This document shows, in pieces, positions 53,616-62,111 of a DNA stretch of 64,000 nucleotides. This DNA comes from Rhodobacter maris (GTDB taxonomy: Bacteria > Pseudomonadota > Alphaproteobacteria > Rhodobacterales > Rhodobacteraceae). The stretch spans positions 372,001 to 436,000 of the forward strand of contig NZ_OBMT01000001.1 of NCBI RefSeq assembly GCF_900217815.1, written 5' to 3'. A program made the position numbers and the translations under genes. Numbering within the stretch: the first letter of the stretch is position 1; every line of letters begins with the position of its first letter. The notes beneath the pieces are model-generated. The model made no database searches and had not been told where the DNA came from. It saw only the letters and a program-made list of their open reading frames with translations.

Positions 53616-53748
53616 TCTGTCCCCCTGGCGACGGTTTGGCGCCACTATGCCCGGACGGGGTGAAGGCGGGCTTACTGCGCGCCGCCCCGTTGCGGTGCAT
53701 TGTCTTCATTGTCCGTCGCCGCTCCCCCGAGCCTGGACGGAAAAGATC

Positions 53749-53774
53749 CGGGCCGGAGCGAAGCCCCCGGCCCG
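53749..53774 (-). terminator. Terminator after the EF-hand gene
   Basis: An 8-bp stem CGGGCCGG / CCGGCCCG with a 10-nt loop lies about 20 bases after the EF-hand stop. On the minus strand it is followed by ATCTTTTCC. The following 53220 gene therefore probably has its own promoter. Confidence 0.7.
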
Positions 53775-53794
53775 AACGCTGGGTCACGCGTGAC

Positions 53795-54676
53795 TCAGGA
53801 GATTTCCTCGAGCAGCGACATGAACTGGTTCGCAAGGTCGCGGTCGAGGGAGACGCTGCTGGAGTTGTCATCCTGGGTGGCCAGAGCGTTGAAGAGCGAC
53901 TCATAAAGCGATTGAGCCGTGGTCTCGGTGCTGGTCGAGGAGGTGCCGCTGTCACTTTCTGTGTCTTCAGCCCCCGGCGGCGGGCCGGAAGGCGGCGGCG
54001 GCATGGCTCCCTGGGCGCCGCCCGCGCCCTGGGACCGGCTCGCGGCTTCTGCCGTATCGAGCTCGGTTTCGCTCAGCAGGCCATCCCCGTCGCTGTCGAT
54101 GGTCGAGAACTGGCTCGACAGCAGGTCGGCCACGGGGCTGGCTGCAATTTCCGTTTCGGAAAGCAGACCGTCCCCGTCCGTATCATCGTTGGTCGAAAGC
54201 GCTTCGAACAACGAGGTGATGTCATCCTCTGTTTCCTCCGAGGACTCCGACGGCGGCGGGCCGGGCGGCGGCGGGGGCCGCGAGCCCTGCGCCTCGCTCG
54301 TTCCACCGGACCGGCTCGCGGCTTCTGCCGTGTCGAGCTCGGTCTGGTTCAGCAGACCATCGCCATCGCTGTCGATCGTCGAGAACTGGCTCGACAGCAG
54401 GTCTGCCACGGGGCTGGCTGCGACTTCCGTTTCGGAAAGCAGACCATCCCCGTCGGTATCGTCGTTCGTGGCAAGCGCCTCGAACAGGGATTGGGAATCC
54501 GCACCGCCCGAGCTGGACGCGGGCGGCGGCGGGGGCGGCGGCGGCGAACCGCTGCTCTGCGTCGTGGTCGTGGAACTGGTGCTTTGCGTCGTGCTGCTGG
54601 AGGAGGATTGCTTCAACAGCGCAAGCGCCGTGCTGCTGGAATAGCCAGACAGCGAAGAGAGGGAAGAGACGTTCAT
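53795..54676 (-). CDS. Duplicated four-EF-hand calcium-binding protein
   Basis: A 293-residue protein built from a repeat. Four canonical EF-hand loops are seen: 73-84 (DTDGDGLLSETE), 102-113 (DSDGDGLLNQTE), 165-176 (DTDGDGLLSETE) and 194-205 (DSDGDGLLSETE). The two pairs have a period of 92 residues, separated by Pro-rich linkers (44-52, 133-142, 226-234). A third unit (260-293) keeps SLFNALATQDD but has lost its loop. The N-terminus is Ser/Thr-rich (MNVSSLSSLSG...). No Sec signal is seen. Calcium binding is very likely; location and partner are unknown. GAAAGGATCTCTG precedes the start. Confidence 0.85.
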   Translation of the reverse strand: MNVSSLSSLSGYSSSTALALLKQSSSSSTTQSTSSTTTTQSSGSPPPPPPPPASSSGGADSQSLFEALATNDDTDGDGLLSETEVAASPVADLLSSQFSTIDSDGDGLLNQTELDTAEAASRSGGTSEAQGSRPPPPPGPPPSESSEETEDDITSLFEALSTNDDTDGDGLLSETEIAASPVADLLSSQFSTIDSDGDGLLSETELDTAEAASRSQGAGGAQGAMPPPPSGPPPGAEDTESDSGTSSTSTETTAQSLYESLFNALATQDDNSSSVSLDRDLANQFMSLLEEIS

Positions 54677-54792
54677 CAGAGATCCTTTCTGGATGACAAC
54701 GTGCCCTGAGGCTCGTCTGGACTGATGAACGACTCCTTACCCAGGCCATAAACCTTGGTTTGAAAAGGTTCTGATTTTATTGGGTTATACTA
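54677..54792 (-). promoter_or_regulatory. Upstream region of the EF-hand gene
   Basis: This A+T-rich 116-bp gap between xerC and the EF-hand gene holds AAACC-TT-GGTTT (54750-54761), a 5-bp inverted repeat, and an A+T-rich block beyond it. It probably contains the EF-hand promoter, but no -35/-10 pair is convincing. Confidence 0.35.
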
Positions 54793-55716
54793 TCAGGCGC
54801 GCGGATGGGCCGCCTGATAGACTTCCATGAGGCGGGCCGAATCGACGGCCGTGTAGACCTGCGTGGTGGCAAGGCTCGCATGCCCCAGCAACTCCTGGAT
54901 CGCCCGCAGATCACCGCCCGCGGACAACAGATGCGTGGCAAAGCTGTGGCGCAACGCATGCGGCGTGGCAGAAGCCGGCAGGCCAAGCGCGAGCCGCGCG
55001 CGTTCCATCGACTTGGCAACGATGCGCGGGTTGAGCGCGCCACCGCGGCTGCCGCGGAACACCGGTTCCCAGGGCGCGGGCACGAAGGGGCAGAGCCGCA
55101 GATATTCGGCCATCGCATCGCGCGCCGCGGGCAGCACCGGCACCATCCGTTCCTTGTCGCCCTTGCCGCGGATGCGCAGCACTTCGGGCAGCGGCACGTC
55201 TTCGCCCTTGAGGCTGAGCGCCTCGGAGATCCGCAGCCCGCAGCCGTAAAGGAGCGTCATCACCGCCGCGTCGCGCGCGGCCACCCAAGGCTCGTTGGCC
55301 TGCAACTCCACCTGTTCGATCACCGCCTGCGCCGCATCTTCGGCGAGCGGACGGGGCAGGTTGCGCTGATATTTGGGCGCGCGGGTCGAGAGCACATGGG
55401 TGGCGTCGAACCCCTCGCGCTCAGCCAGCCAGCGCATGAAGCTTTTCACCGCCGAGAGCGCCCGGGCGAGCGAGCGGCCCGACAGGCCACGGTTGCGCTC
55501 ATAGGCCATCCAGGCGCGCATATCGGCGGGGGTAAGCTCGCCCAGCCGTGCCATGCCCAGGCTTTCGCCGTAATGCAGATGCAAGAAGCCGAGAAAGCCG
55601 CTCACATCGTTGCGATAGGCGGTCAACGTATGCGGAGAGGCCCCCTTGAGCGCGCGCATATGCTCAAGCCAGCGCCCGAGCGCCATGCCCGCGGCGGGCG
55701 AAAATCCGATGCCCAT
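54793..55716 (-). CDS. xerC: Tyrosine recombinase XerC
   Basis: A 307-residue tyrosine recombinase. The N-terminal SAM-like domain (about 10-95) precedes the catalytic domain with the R-K-H-R-H-Y set: GCGLRISEALSL (R), GKGDKERMVP (K), HALRHSFATHLL (H-R), ELLGHASLATTQVYT (H and tyrosine). It resolves chromosome dimers at dif with XerD. The ATG at 55716 starts two bases before the end of DUF484 (translational coupling), an arrangement common in proteobacteria. Confidence 0.93.
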   Translation of the reverse strand: MGIGFSPAAGMALGRWLEHMRALKGASPHTLTAYRNDVSGFLGFLHLHYGESLGMARLGELTPADMRAWMAYERNRGLSGRSLARALSAVKSFMRWLAEREGFDATHVLSTRAPKYQRNLPRPLAEDAAQAVIEQVELQANEPWVAARDAAVMTLLYGCGLRISEALSLKGEDVPLPEVLRIRGKGDKERMVPVLPAARDAMAEYLRLCPFVPAPWEPVFRGSRGGALNPRIVAKSMERARLALGLPASATPHALRHSFATHLLSAGGDLRAIQELLGHASLATTQVYTAVDSARLMEVYQAAHPRA

Positions 55717-55717
55717 G

Positions 55718-56422
55718 TCAGGCCAGCCAGCGCCGCATCGCGCGCTCAAACACGCCCGCAAAGAAGGCCAGAAGGTCCGTGCCCTGCGAGGGTTTGAACT
55801 GGTGCGGATCTTCCGCGCCCATCACCAGCATGCCCGGCAGACGGCCTTCGCCAAGATCGAGCCGCATCAGCGCTTCCGAGCGCACCCAGGTCGAGGCCTC
55901 GCCGTAGATCGTTTCCGACTGCGGCAGGGTCTGGCGCAGAACCACGGGGCGCAATTGCGAGCCCTTGCCCGAGCGCATGTATTCCGCGATGAACCCCGGC
56001 TCAGCGACGCAAAGCACATTGCCAAGGCGGCGCAGCGCGACCTCTTCGCCCTCCTGCTCGGTCTCAAGCACGAGTTTGACACTGTCGACGCGCAGGATGT
56101 CGGCCACTTCGGTGGCAAGGTTCTTCAGGAAGGTCTCGAACTCGATCGGGTCGAGCATGCGCAGCACCGCGCGGTGGATCTGGTTGGTGCCGGCGAGGTT
56201 TTCATAGGCGGCCGCGATCACCGAGCGATGCGTGTCTTCGAGGCGGTCGAGTCGGCGTTCGAGCCGCTCCATCGCCACGCCGCGCAGATCGACGATATTG
56301 GCGCCCATGGCGCGTTCATTGGCCGAGATCAGAGCCCGCATCAGGTCGCGATCCTCGAGGATCACATCGGGGTCGTTGATGATCTTGGTGCGGAGTTCGG
56401 GTGCAAATGCCGTGTCGCTCAT
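55718..56422 (-). CDS. DUF484 family protein
   Basis: A 234-residue protein with an N-terminal helical part (LRTKIINDPDVILEDRDLMRALI, then a coiled-coil-like stretch to about 70) and a GAF-like C-terminal domain (LGNVLCVAEPGFIAEYM ... LGEGRLPGMLVMGAEDPHQFKPSQGTDLLAFFAGVFERAMRRWL). The family sits beside xerC in many proteobacteria and its function is not established. A perfect TTAA-N7-TTAA site lies 50-64 bases upstream. Confidence 0.87.
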   Translation of the reverse strand: MSDTAFAPELRTKIINDPDVILEDRDLMRALISANERAMGANIVDLRGVAMERLERRLDRLEDTHRSVIAAAYENLAGTNQIHRAVLRMLDPIEFETFLKNLATEVADILRVDSVKLVLETEQEGEEVALRRLGNVLCVAEPGFIAEYMRSGKGSQLRPVVLRQTLPQSETIYGEASTWVRSEALMRLDLGEGRLPGMLVMGAEDPHQFKPSQGTDLLAFFAGVFERAMRRWLA

Positions 56423-56471
56423 GCCGTCCTCGTGGTCAGCGGGTTACTGTGCAAATTGACACAGATTCTAG

Positions 56472-56486
56472 TTAATTGCAGGTTAA
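56472..56486 (-). promoter_or_regulatory. Perfect CtrA-type box before DUF484-xerC
   Basis: TTAATTGCAGGTTAA, a full match to TTAA-N7-TTAA, lies in the A+T-rich leader of the DUF484-xerC unit. CtrA controls cell-cycle, motility or gene-transfer-agent genes in alphaproteobacteria. Confidence 0.5.
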
Positions 56487-56505
56487 ATTTCGGTCAAATA
56501 TGCAA

Positions 56506-56529
56506 AGACCCGCCCCGAAAGGCGGGTCT
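56506..56529 (-). terminator. Terminator after the transaldolase gene
   Basis: A 9-bp stem AGACCCGCC / GGCGGGTCT with a 6-nt loop lies about 20 bases after the tal stop. On the minus strand it is followed by TTGCATATTTG. Confidence 0.82.
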
Positions 56530-56549
56530 GTTGCCGGTTTCAGGCCGGT

Positions 56550-57203
56550 TCAGACGATTTTCTGGCCGGTTTTCGCCCAGTCTTTCAGGAACTGGTCGAG
56601 CCCCTTGTCGGTGAGCGGATGGCTCGCCATCGCCTTGATCACCGAGGGCGGCGCGGTGATCACATCGGCGCCGATCTTGGCCACTTCGGTGATGTGGTTG
56701 ACCGAGCGGATCGAGGCGGCAAGGATCTCGGTCTTGAAATCGTAATTGTCGTAGATCGTGCGGATGTCGTCGATCAGCTGCACGCCATCGAGGTTGATGT
56801 CGTCGAGACGGCCAAGGAACGGCGAGATGAAGGTCGCCCCCGCCTTGGCGGCGAGGATCGCCTGCGCGGCGGAGAAGCACAGAGTGACGTTGACCATGTG
56901 GCCTTCGGATGCGAAAGCCTTGCAGGCGGTGAGGCCGGCCCAGGTCAGCGGCACCTTGATGGCGATGTTGGAGGCGATCTTGGCCAGTTTCAGCCCCTCG
57001 GCGATCATCTCCGGCGCTTCGGTGGCAACCACTTCGGCCGAGACCGGGCCAGGGATCATCTCGCAGATTTCCTTCGTCACCTCGAGGATGTCGCGGCCCG
57101 ATTTCAGGATCAGCGACGGGTTGGTGGTGACGCCATCGACCATGCCGAGATCGGCAAGTTCCTTGATGGCGGCGACATCGGCGGTATCGACGAAGAATTT
57201 CAT
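56550..57203 (-). CDS. tal: Transaldolase (short, subfamily 3 / FSA-like)
   Basis: A 217-residue short transaldolase, with a TIM barrel beginning [32 protein letters not shown]. The catalytic lysine is in [12 protein letters not shown] (about 86). The GVTTNPSLI block and GRLDD match the TalC group, which transfers dihydroxyacetone units; fructose-6-phosphate aldolase is the close alternative. The ATG at 57203 follows GGAGGCCCCCC; the much longer frame to 57614 overlaps priA on the other strand and is rejected. It is divergent from priA. Confidence 0.9.
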   Translation of the reverse strand: MKFFVDTADVAAIKELADLGMVDGVTTNPSLILKSGRDILEVTKEICEMIPGPVSAEVVATEAPEMIAEGLKLAKIASNIAIKVPLTWAGLTACKAFASEGHMVNVTLCFSAAQAILAAKAGATFISPFLGRLDDINLDGVQLIDDIRTIYDNYDFKTEILAASIRSVNHITEVAKIGADVITAPPSVIKAMASHPLTDKGLDQFLKDWAKTGQKIV

Positions 57204-57291
57204 GGGGGGCCTCCTGCGCTCTCTCCAGCGGGGATTTAGCGCAAACGGAACCGGGATGCGAGAGCGGATCGACCGCTCTGGACAGAGGAAC

Positions 57292-57350
57292 GGGGCGGCT
57301 GTCCGCCCCCGCCGGCCTTGTGGCCTCTCCCCCCGAGGATATTTGCACCC
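57292..57350. repeat. Dispersed repeat, copy 4 (before priA)
   Basis: A 7-bp stem GGGGCGG / CCGCCCC (57292-57309) is followed by CCCCCCGAGGATATTTGC (57329-57346). The CAAGATGAAA end is absent. It lies in the divergent tal/priA space. Confidence 0.65.
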
Positions 57351-57382
57351 AGCCGCAGGGGCGACGAGGCGCGGAGGCGCGC

Positions 57383-59572
57383 ATGGCTGAGCCGGGGTTC
57401 TATCCGGAAGGGGCGCGGGTCTCGGTGCTGACGACCGAGCCGGTGGGCAAGCCGCTCGATTATCTTGCCCCCGAGGGCGGGTGTTTTCCGGGCGCCTTCG
57501 TCGAGGTGCCGCTTGGGCCACGTCGCGTTGTGGGCGTGGTCTGGGGGCCGGGGGACGGGCGGTTTGCGGCGGAGAAGCTGCGCGCCGTCGTTCGTGTGCT
57601 CGATGTGCCGCCAATGCGCGCCGAGCTGCAGCAGTTCCTGATCCGCATGGCCGATTACACGATGACCTCGCGGCCCGGCGTGCTCAGGCTGGCCACCCGG
57701 ACGCCGGGGCTTTTCGAGCCGCCGGGCGCGCGCAAGATCTATCGGCTGGGCGCGGGCACGCCTGCACGGATGACCGACGCGCGCGAGAAGGTGCTGGGCG
57801 TGCTCGGTGATCACGGTGGCGCGGGGTTTTATCTCACCGAACTCGCGCAGCTCGCCGGAGTGACGCCGCAGGTGGTGAAGGGGCTCGTGGCGCAGGGCGC
57901 GGTGGTGGAGACCGAAGCGCCGCGCGACCTGCCCTATCCGCGGCTCGACCCGCAATTGCCGGGCAAGGCGCTGTCCGGCGATCAGGCGGCGGCGGCGGCG
58001 GCGTTGCGCGCCGGGCTCGGGCAATTTGGCGTCACGCTTCTCAAGGGCGTTACCGGTTCGGGCAAAACCGAGGTCTATCTCGAAGCGGTGGCGGAATGCC
58101 TTGCCAAGGGCCAGCAGGCTCTGGTGCTTTTGCCCGAGATCGCGCTCACCTCCGAATTCCTCGCGCGGGTCGAGGCGCGGTTCGGGGCGCGGCCGGGCGA
58201 ATGGCATTCGGGCGCGACCCAGGCCGAGCGGCGCAGGCTCTGGCGCATGGTGGCCGAGGGCGGCGCGCAGATGGTGGTGGGGGCGCGCTCGGCACTGTTT
58301 CTGCCCTATCGAGACCTCGGGCTGATCGTTGTCGATGAGGAGCACGACAGCTCCTACAAGCAGGAAGAAGGCGCGCTTTACAATGCCCGCGACATGGCGG
58401 TGCTGCGCGCCTCGCTTGCCGGCGCGCAGGTGGTGCTGGCCTCCGCCACGCCCTCGCTCGAGAGCTGGGCCAATGCCGAGGCAGGTAAATATCGCCGCCT
58501 CGATCTGCAAAGCCGCTTTGGCACCGCCGACCTTCCCGAGATGCGCGCGATCGACATGCGCGAGGAACGCATCGAATCGGTGCACTGGATCTCGCCTTCG
58601 CTTGTGGGCGCGGTGCAGGCCACGCTTTCGCGCGGCGAACAGGCGATGCTGTTCTTGAACCGCCGCGGCTATGCGCCCGTCACCATCTGCCGGGCCTGCG
58701 GCCATCAGATCGGCTGCGATCATTGCGATGCACGGATGGTGGAACACCGGTTTTTGAAGCGCCTCGTTTGCCACCAATGCGGCGAGACGAAACCAATCCC
58801 CACCGCCTGCCCCTCTTGCGGGGTGGAGGGCAAGCTCGCCCCGGTCGGCCCCGGCGTCGAACGGCTCGCGGAAGAGGTGGCCGAGCGCTTCCCCAAGGCG
58901 CGAACCGCGGTGCTCTCCTCCGACCTCTTCGGCTCGGCCCGCGCGCTGAAAGAGGCGGTGGAAAGCATCGCCGCCGGCGGCGCCGATATCATTATCGGCA
59001 CGCAGATCGTGGCGAAGGGGCACAACTTCCCGCTTTTGACCCTTGTCGGGGTGATCGACGCCGACCTTGGCCTGCAAGGCTCGGACCTGCGCGCCGCCGA
59101 GCGCACCTTTCAACTGATGCGACAGGTGGCGGGGCGCGCCGGGCGCGCCGACAAGCCCGGCCTTGCGCTCTTGCAAACCTGTCAGCCCGAACACCCGGTG
59201 ATCCGCGCCATCCTGGGCGGCGACGAGGAGGCGTTCTGGCGCGCGGAAGCCGCGGGGCGGCGCGCCGTGGGCGTGCCACCCTATGGCCGCATGGCGGGGA
59301 TCATTCTCTCTGGCCCCGAGGTTGCGCCGCTCTTCGAGCTTGGCAACCAGCTCGCGCGCAATGCCGCCCCGCTCACACGCATTGGCGCGCAACTCTTTGG
59401 CCCCGCCCCCGCGCCCATCGCCCGGGTGCGCGGCCGTCATCGGGTGCGGCTCCTGATCAAGGCCGAGAAAAGCGCGCCCCTGCAAGGCGCGATCCGCGCC
59501 TGGCTGCGCGGCGTCAAGTTCCCCAATGCCGTCAAGCTGGCCATCGACATCGACCCGCAGAGCTTCCTGTAA
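57383..59572 (+). CDS. priA: Primosomal replication restart helicase PriA
   Basis: A 729-residue superfamily 2 helicase that reloads the replisome at stalled forks. An N-terminal DNA-binding region (1-195) precedes the helicase: [14 protein letters not shown] (motif I), DEEHDSSYK (motif II, DEEH) and [10 protein letters not shown] (motif VI). Zinc cysteines are [14 protein letters not shown] and [27 protein letters not shown] precedes the ATG at 57383, so the earlier in-frame ATG at 57320, which reads through a dispersed repeat, is not favoured. Confidence 0.94.
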   Translation: MAEPGFYPEGARVSVLTTEPVGKPLDYLAPEGGCFPGAFVEVPLGPRRVVGVVWGPGDGRFAAEKLRAVVRVLDVPPMRAELQQFLIRMADYTMTSRPGVLRLATRTPGLFEPPGARKIYRLGAGTPARMTDAREKVLGVLGDHGGAGFYLTELAQLAGVTPQVVKGLVAQGAVVETEAPRDLPYPRLDPQLPGKALSGDQAAAAAALRAGLGQFGVTLLKGVTGSGKTEVYLEAVAECLAKGQQALVLLPEIALTSEFLARVEARFGARPGEWHSGATQAERRRLWRMVAEGGAQMVVGARSALFLPYRDLGLIVVDEEHDSSYKQEEGALYNARDMAVLRASLAGAQVVLASATPSLESWANAEAGKYRRLDLQSRFGTADLPEMRAIDMREERIESVHWISPSLVGAVQATLSRGEQAMLFLNRRGYAPVTICRACGHQIGCDHCDARMVEHRFLKRLVCHQCGETKPIPTACPSCGVEGKLAPVGPGVERLAEEVAERFPKARTAVLSSDLFGSARALKEAVESIAAGGADIIIGTQIVAKGHNFPLLTLVGVIDADLGLQGSDLRAAERTFQLMRQVAGRAGRADKPGLALLQTCQPEHPVIRAILGGDEEAFWRAEAAGRRAVGVPPYGRMAGIILSGPEVAPLFELGNQLARNAAPLTRIGAQLFGPAPAPIARVRGRHRVRLLIKAEKSAPLQGAIRAWLRGVKFPNAVKLAIDIDPQSFL

Positions 59573-59635
59573 AGCCGCTACAGTTGACCCGGCCCCGCTT
59601 TCGCGCCATTGGGGGCGAAAGCAACGGAGCCCGCC

Positions 59636-60508
59636 ATGACCACCTTCACCGCCTTCGCCGTCCTGCCCGAACGCGAGCTTGCCGAAGATCTGGCCGAGCG
59701 GGTGGAAGAACTCGACCCCGCGCCCTATGGCGTGGGCGTGTTCGAGATCGAGGACGGATCGGGCAAATACGAGGTCGGCGCCTATTTCCTCGAACGCCCG
59801 AACGATGTCGTGCTCGACATTCTCGCCGTCGCCTTCCGCGGCACCGGGTTCACCGTCTCGGAGCTCCCCGAAACAGACTGGGTCGCCCATGTGAAGCGCG
59901 AGCTCGCCCCCGTGGTCGCGGGGCGGTTCTTCGTTCATGGCAGCCACGATGCCGACAAGGTGCCCGCGGAGGCGATCGCGCTGCGCATTGATGCTGCGAT
60001 GGCCTTTGGCACGGGCCACCATGGCACCACGCTCGGCTGCCTCACCGCGCTCGACCGGCTCGAAGCGGCGGGGCTGCGGGCGCGGAATGTGGCGGATATC
60101 GGCTGCGGCACCGCGGTGCTGGCGATGGCGGCGGCAAAGCTCTGGCCCGAGCGGGTGCTCGCCTCCGACATCGACCCGGTGGCGGTCCAGACCGCCGCGG
60201 CCAATGTGGTGACAAACGGGCTCGAAGGCCAGGTGCTCTGCCTTGAGGCGGCGGGCTTCGCCCATCCGATGCTGCAAGAGACCGCCCCTTTCGACCTCAT
60301 TTTCGCCAATATCCTGAAGGCGCCGCTCATCGCGCTCGCCCCCGACATGGCGCGCTTCTGTGCCGAATCAGGGCATGTGATCCTCTCCGGTATTCTCAAC
60401 GAACAGGCTGAGGACGTGCAGGCCGCCTATGTTTCGTCCGGATTTGCCCCCCGCATGCGCGACGAACACGGCGACTGGACGACATTGGTTCTGACGCGGA
60501 ACCAGTGA
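59636..60508 (+). CDS. prmA: Ribosomal protein L11 methyltransferase
   Basis: A 290-residue SAM-dependent methyltransferase. The SAM site is AFGTGHHGTTLGCL (about 122-135) and IGCGTAVLAMAAAKL (about 158-172); the NPPF-like site is FANILKAPLIAL (about 225-236). It trimethylates ribosomal protein L11, with a small N-terminal recognition domain. The ATG at 59636 follows ACGGAGCCCGCC. It lies 63 bases after priA. Confidence 0.92.
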   Translation: MTTFTAFAVLPERELAEDLAERVEELDPAPYGVGVFEIEDGSGKYEVGAYFLERPNDVVLDILAVAFRGTGFTVSELPETDWVAHVKRELAPVVAGRFFVHGSHDADKVPAEAIALRIDAAMAFGTGHHGTTLGCLTALDRLEAAGLRARNVADIGCGTAVLAMAAAKLWPERVLASDIDPVAVQTAAANVVTNGLEGQVLCLEAAGFAHPMLQETAPFDLIFANILKAPLIALAPDMARFCAESGHVILSGILNEQAEDVQAAYVSSGFAPRMRDEHGDWTTLVLTRNQ

Positions 60509-60552
60509 GCGCAAGCCACGCTCGCAAAAAACCGAAATTTGCTCCATATCTG

Positions 60553-60567
60553 TTAAGTCTTCGTTAG
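60553..60567 (+). promoter_or_regulatory. CtrA-like near-match (TTAA-N7-TTAG)
   Basis: TTAAGTCTTCGTTAG (7 of 8 core bases) lies 40-54 bases before the start of the small membrane protein gene. The second half is TTAG rather than TTAA, so it is a weaker candidate than the one at 56472. Confidence 0.3.
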
Positions 60568-60606
60568 CCAATTGGGCTGACGGCCATGCGACTGTGGAGC
60601 CTGGTC

Positions 60607-60954
60607 ATGAGTGATACCGGAAGAAGTGATTTTGCGCATCGTCTGGAACGGATCGACACGATCCATGCTGCGGGCGGTGCTTTCGAGGCTGAAGGCGCGC
60701 TTGGGCGCAGCTATTTCGATGCGCATCGCCGCCGCGATCGACGCACGCTGCCGATCCGGGCGCTGGCGCTGATCCTGATCGGCGCGCTCCTGTTCAAAGG
60801 GGCCCTGCTCGCGCAGATCGGCGCCGAGAGCTATGACCGCCGCGTGGCGGAGCTGCAGGCCGGAAGCGCGCTCGACCAGCTGGGCGGCTGGGCGATGCAG
60901 GCCGATGCACCAACGCGCTGGATCGCCGGAGAGTTGCGCGCTTTGCTCTACTGA
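60607..60954 (+). CDS. Small membrane protein, function unknown
   Basis: A 115-residue protein with one membrane helix (about residues 50-69, IRALALILIGALLFKGALLAQI), an N-terminal cytoplasmic part with charged residues (HRLERIDTIHAAGGAFEAEGALGRSYFDAHRRRDRR) and a C-terminal domain after the helix ending in TRWIAGELRALLY. The start at 60607 has GGAGCCTGGTC before it and is preferred over 60586. A strong terminator follows. No family is recognised. Confidence 0.7.
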   Translation: MSDTGRSDFAHRLERIDTIHAAGGAFEAEGALGRSYFDAHRRRDRRTLPIRALALILIGALLFKGALLAQIGAESYDRRVAELQAGSALDQLGGWAMQADAPTRWIAGELRALLY

Positions 60955-60972
60955 ACCGCAGCAGACAAGCGA

Positions 60973-61005
60973 AAGGCCGCGTCCCGGGACGCGGCCTTCT
61001 TTTTT
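60973..61005 (+). terminator. Strong terminator after the small membrane protein gene
   Basis: A perfect 26-bp palindrome (AAGGCCGCGTCCC joined to its complement, 60973-60998) is followed by CTTTTTT. It ends the plus-strand gene and may also end the DUF1127 transcript on the other strand. Confidence 0.92.
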
Positions 61006-61034
61006 GCCTTCGGGCCGGGCGCGGCCCTTCCGGT

Positions 61035-61223
61035 TCAGCGACCGATGCGGTCGATGTCGAAACGGCTCAACCCGATGTCATTGAGCTCGCGGTCGCTGAG
61101 CTGTTCGAGCGCGCGGCGGGTCAGCCGGGCCTCGTTCCAGACCACGAATGTCTCAAGAACACGGTTGAAAAGACCCGCCCGCGCATTCCGGGCAGAAAAG
61201 CGGTAGCTGTCGAGGGCGGACAT
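61035..61223 (-). CDS. DUF1127 small protein
   Basis: A 62-residue basic protein with the DUF1127 core NRVLETFVVWNEARLTRRALEQLSDRELNDIGLSRFDI (about 20-57). Family members in Rhodobacter and other alphaproteobacteria are linked to stress and RNA metabolism, often under alternative sigma factors. No CUYCC-rich small-RNA tail is seen after it. It is convergent with the gene at 60607, with about 80 bases between stops, and divergent from ruvC. Confidence 0.88.
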   Translation of the reverse strand: MSALDSYRFSARNARAGLFNRVLETFVVWNEARLTRRALEQLSDRELNDIGLSRFDIDRIGR

Positions 61224-61506
61224 GTCGCGTTTCCTTCATAAAGTGCAAAATCTTTGGGCATCGCACCCATGAATCCGCATCTAGATGAGGCTCCGCGAGA
61301 AAACAACACCCGCAGGATCAGCCCCGCCATGCAGATTTTGCATGGCTTTTCAGAAAGTTAACAGGTTCGTGACGGATTCGTCGAATTGCCAAGCGGTTTC
61401 GTCATTTTGGCAGGAGCTTTCCCGCACAACAAGGCGTTTTCACGCGAATTTCTGGCGTCGCGGCACGGCAGCGTTAAAGTTTTCGACCGGCTTTGTCCTT
61501 TGCGAT

Positions 61507-61521
61507 GTTCCTCTTTTGTGC
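61507..61521 (+). promoter_or_regulatory. LexA-like box upstream of ruvCAB
   Basis: GTTC-N7-GTGC departs by one base from GTTC-N7-GTTC, the alphaproteobacterial SOS box. It is 39-53 bases before the ruvC start. RuvAB genes are SOS genes in many bacteria. Confidence 0.45.
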
Positions 61522-61552
61522 TAGCCGTGGATAAAATGCCACACAAAAGAGG
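61510..61552 (+). promoter_or_regulatory. Inverted repeat masking the ruvC ribosome-binding site
   Basis: CCTCTTTTGTG (61510-61520) and CACAAAAGAGG (61542-61552) are perfect 11-bp arms with a 21-nt loop. The right arm contains AAGAGG, the likely ribosome-binding site, seven bases before ATG 61560. If transcription starts upstream, the stem would hide it. Confidence 0.6.
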
Positions 61553-61559
61553 CGGGCTG

Positions 61560-62111
61560 ATGCGGGTGATCGGAATCGATCCGGGGTTGCGCAACCTCGG
61601 CTGGGGCGTGATCGAGATGGAGGGGCCGCGGCTGCGCCACATCGCCAATGGCACGCTGCATTCCGAGGGCACCGATCTCGCGCAGCGCCTCGTCGCGCTT
61701 CATGCCGGGCTCACAGAGGTGATCGCCGCCCATCGCCCCGAGGCCGCAGCAGTAGAGCAAACCTTTGTGAACAAGGACGCCGTTGCCACGCTGAAGCTCG
61801 GGCAAGCGCGCGGCATCGCGCTGCTGGTACCCGCGCAGGCGGGGCTGGAGATCGGCGAATATGCCCCCAATGCGGTCAAAAAGGCCGTGGTCGGCGTTGG
61901 CCATGCCGAGAAAGGGCAGGTTCAGCACATGGTGCGCCACCAGCTCCCCGGCGTGGTCTTTGACAGCCCCGATGCGGCCGATGCGCTCGCGATTGCGATC
62001 TGTCATGCCCATCACCTGCAATCCGCGCGCCGCATCGGCGCGGCACAGCTCGGTCGCGCGGCCCTTGAGATCACCGCCGGGCAGGCGCGGATCCGGAGGG
62101 CGCGCGGATGA
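61560..62111 (+). CDS. ruvC: Holliday junction resolvase RuvC
   Basis: A 183-residue RNase H-fold endonuclease that cuts Holliday junctions. The metal-binding acidic residues are D in [11 protein letters not shown] (7), E in [10 protein letters not shown] (about 66) and D in [16 protein letters not shown] (about 140). The ATG at 61560 is preferred because it follows AAGAGGCGGGCTG and starts at the family position; 61536 is an in-frame alternative. Its end overlaps ruvA by four bases. Confidence 0.95.
   Translation: MRVIGIDPGLRNLGWGVIEMEGPRLRHIANGTLHSEGTDLAQRLVALHAGLTEVIAAHRPEAAAVEQTFVNKDAVATLKLGQARGIALLVPAQAGLEIGEYAPNAVKKAVVGVGHAEKGQVQHMVRHQLPGVVFDSPDAADALAIAICHAHHLQSARRIGAAQLGRAALEITAGQARIRRARG

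Larger units (their letters stand above)
61224..61559. other. Gene-free region between DUF1127 and ruvC (336 bp)
   Basis: This space between two divergent genes holds both promoters. I see no supported gene: the in-frame upstream extension of ruvC to 61386 has no ribosome site. It contains a LexA-like box (61507-61521) and an 11-bp inverted repeat (61510-61552) described separately. Confidence 0.55.

Noticed and set aside
53795-54676. EF-hand protein as a type III effector or RTX-type secreted protein
   Set aside because: No RTX nonapeptides, no secretion genes and no recognisable effector domain are present.
57236-60277. Very long minus-strand open frame antisense to priA and prmA (a similar one covers 6289-8736)
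   Set aside because: A shadow frame typical of high-G+C DNA; the plus-strand genes have full family motifs and the antisense product has none.
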